This document shows positions 62,909 through 64,000 of a stretch of DNA of 64,000 nt, one piece after another. The DNA is from Motiliproteus sp. SC1-56. GTDB taxonomy: Bacteria > Pseudomonadota > Gammaproteobacteria > Pseudomonadales > Balneatricaceae. Under the pieces are notes generated by a model. It worked only from the letters and a program-made list of their open reading frames with translations, did not search any database and was not told the DNA's origin. Position 1 is the stretch's first letter. The number at the start of each line of letters is the position of its first letter. A program made the position numbers and the translations under genes. Where the stretch lies: contig NZ_JAEMGS010000002.1 of NCBI RefSeq assembly GCF_017309075.1, forward strand, positions 310,001 through 374,000, written 5' to 3'.

Positions 62909-64000
62909 ATGTCCGATATCACGCCCCGCAACACGCCCCTGGCCGTCAACCCCCTCAAGGCCAGCCAACCCCTGGGCGCCACCCTCGCCTGCCTTGGCAT
63001 ACGCCAGGCCATTCCCCTGCTGCACGGATCCCAGGGCTGCTCCGCCTTCGCCAAGGTGTTCCTGGTGCAACATTTCCGCGAGCCCATTCCCCTGCAGACC
63101 ACGGCCATGGATCAGGTCAGCACCGTGATGGGCGGGGACGAGAATCTCACAGAGGCCCTGGAGACCCTCTGCAGCAAGAGCAGCCCGGCCCTGATCCTGG
63201 TGCCTACCACCGGGCTGACCGAAACCCAGGGCAGCGACGTGCGCCGAGTGATTCGACAGTTCCGCGACGATTTTCCCCAGTTCGACGCCACCCGTATCGT
63301 TCCGGTCAGCACCCCGGACTTCAAGGGCTGCCTGGAGAGCGGTTTCGCCCTGGCGCTGGAGGCGATGCTGGACGAGCTGGTGCCTGCCAGCACGCGGGTC
63401 GGCGAACGCCCCCGGCAGGTCAACCTGCTGGCCAGCGCCAGCCTCACTCCCGCCGATATCGAGGCGCTCAAGCGCTACGTCGAGGCCTTCGGCCTCACCC
63501 CGGTGGTGCTCCCCGACATCAGCGACTCCCTGGGCCACCTGGTGGCCCAGGACTTCAGCCCCCTCACCCTGGGCGGCGCACCGGTGTCCGCCTTTGAGCA
63601 GGTGGGTTCGAGCGCCGCCACCCTGGTGGTCGGCCGTTCGCTGGCGAAAGCCGGCAGGCTGCTGGAGACCCGCACCGGCGTGCCGGTGCACCTCTTTGAC
63701 CACCTGATGGGGCTTAGTGCCACCGATGGGTTTATCGACTGCCTGCACCGTTTGAGCGGCCAGCCGGTACCGGCCTGGATCGAGCGACAGCGGGCCCAGC
63801 TCGAGGACGCCATGGTCGATACCCACTTCCAACTGGGGCTGGCCCCCGTGGCGCTGGCCGCCGACCCGGAACTGCTAAACGCCCTCGCCCACTGGCTGAC
63901 GGAGATGGGCGCCCGGGTCGTGGCCGGGGTTACCCCGGTCGCCGCTCGCTTTCTGAACCAGGCTCCGTGCGTCAGTCTCAAGGTGGGGGATTTGGCGGAT
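62909..64000 (+). CDS. nifN: NifN, FeMo-cofactor assembly scaffold beta-like subunit (3' truncated by window edge)
   Basis: The first 364 residues of NifN, open to the end of the window. NPLKASQPLGATLACLGIRQAI and LLHGSQGCSAFAKVFLVQHF carry the conserved Cys of the P-cluster-like site, followed by PTTGLTETQGSDVRRVI and DFKGCLESGFA. It forms the NifEN tetramer with NifE. GAGGAGCC precedes the ATG. The remaining 80-100 residues lie outside. Confidence 0.95.
   Translation, partial: MSDITPRNTPLAVNPLKASQPLGATLACLGIRQAIPLLHGSQGCSAFAKVFLVQHFREPIPLQTTAMDQVSTVMGGDENLTEALETLCSKSSPALILVPTTGLTETQGSDVRRVIRQFRDDFPQFDATRIVPVSTPDFKGCLESGFALALEAMLDELVPASTRVGERPRQVNLLASASLTPADIEALKRYVEAFGLTPVVLPDISDSLGHLVAQDFSPLTLGGAPVSAFEQVGSSAATLVVGRSLAKAGRLLETRTGVPVHLFDHLMGLSATDGFIDCLHRLSGQPVPAWIERQRAQLEDAMVDTHFQLGLAPVALAADPELLNALAHWLTEMGARVVAGVTPVAARFLNQAPCVSLKVGDLAD

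Noticed and set aside
62753-63832. Minus-strand frame over nifN
   Set aside because: nifN is open in the + frame to the window edge with conserved cysteine blocks; the minus frame has none.

Overview
The window is one contiguous 64 kb stretch of a GC-rich gammaproteobacterial chromosome. The gene families and their order resemble free-living, diazotrophic, aerobic Pseudomonadales/Oceanospirillales-type bacteria. The evidence is a Pseudomonas-like PQQ alcohol oxidation regulon (pedH/exaA, pedF, ercA, ercS, erbR, nosP-nahK type genes), an Azotobacter/Stutzerimonas-like Mo-nitrogenase region and an NhaD sodium/proton antiporter. No rRNA, tRNA, intact insertion sequence or CRISPR array was found. 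The species cannot be fixed from the sequence alone.

Region 1 (1-10.4 kb) holds the 3' end of a TRAP fused permease with its UspA/TeaD-like partner, a membrane protein, a YceI protein and a large cache-GGDEF diguanylate cyclase. A gene-poor stretch of about 2.4 kb follows (6.06-8.5 kb) with a hexanucleotide satellite, a small ORF and a pirin-like gene remnant. It ends with a surface-antigen-type outer membrane beta-barrel protein.

Region 2 (10.4-35.8 kb) is a large periplasmic alcohol-oxidation regulon. It has a PQQ alcohol dehydrogenase whose active site carries the extra Asp typical of lanthanide-dependent enzymes, its cytochrome c550 and a PedG/MxaJ-like binding protein. A six-gene ABC/beta-propeller operon matches the PedA1A2BC transporter family and ends in a DMT transporter gene broken by a stop codon. 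A second ABC operon is divergent from an ErbR/AgmR response regulator. Then come a hybrid kinase with a FIST/NosP-type sensor, a NosR-like flavo-iron-sulfur membrane protein, ErcA, ErcS, an aldehyde dehydrogenase and a cache protein. Two recurring intergenic motifs tie these operons together: TCCCTTGGTAGTA upstream of pedH, pedF and the aldehyde dehydrogenase, and CAGAAATAGTACT / GTACTTYCGACCCC upstream of three others.

Region 3 (35.8-43 kb) holds a LysR regulator, DoxX and DODA-type dioxygenase genes, an arsenate-resistance operon (ACR3, GAPDH, ArsJ: export of arsenite and of 1-arseno-3-phosphoglycerate), and a secreted 2H-phosphoesterase-like protein.

Region 4 (43-64 kb) is a nitrogen-fixation island. 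A minus-strand operon iscA-nifU-nifS-nifV-nifW-nifZ-nifM-DUF6129 has a sigma-54 promoter and two NifA sites. A SIR2-like gene lies next to it. An AT-richer acyltransferase, a small secreted protein, nhaD and a structured repeat block interrupt the island. Then draT is divergent from nifH-nifD-nifK-nifT-fdx-nifY/X-like, followed by a second sigma-54/NifA promoter driving nifE, a 55-residue ORF and nifN, which runs off the window. Strong GC hairpins sit at four junctions of the nifHDK operon.
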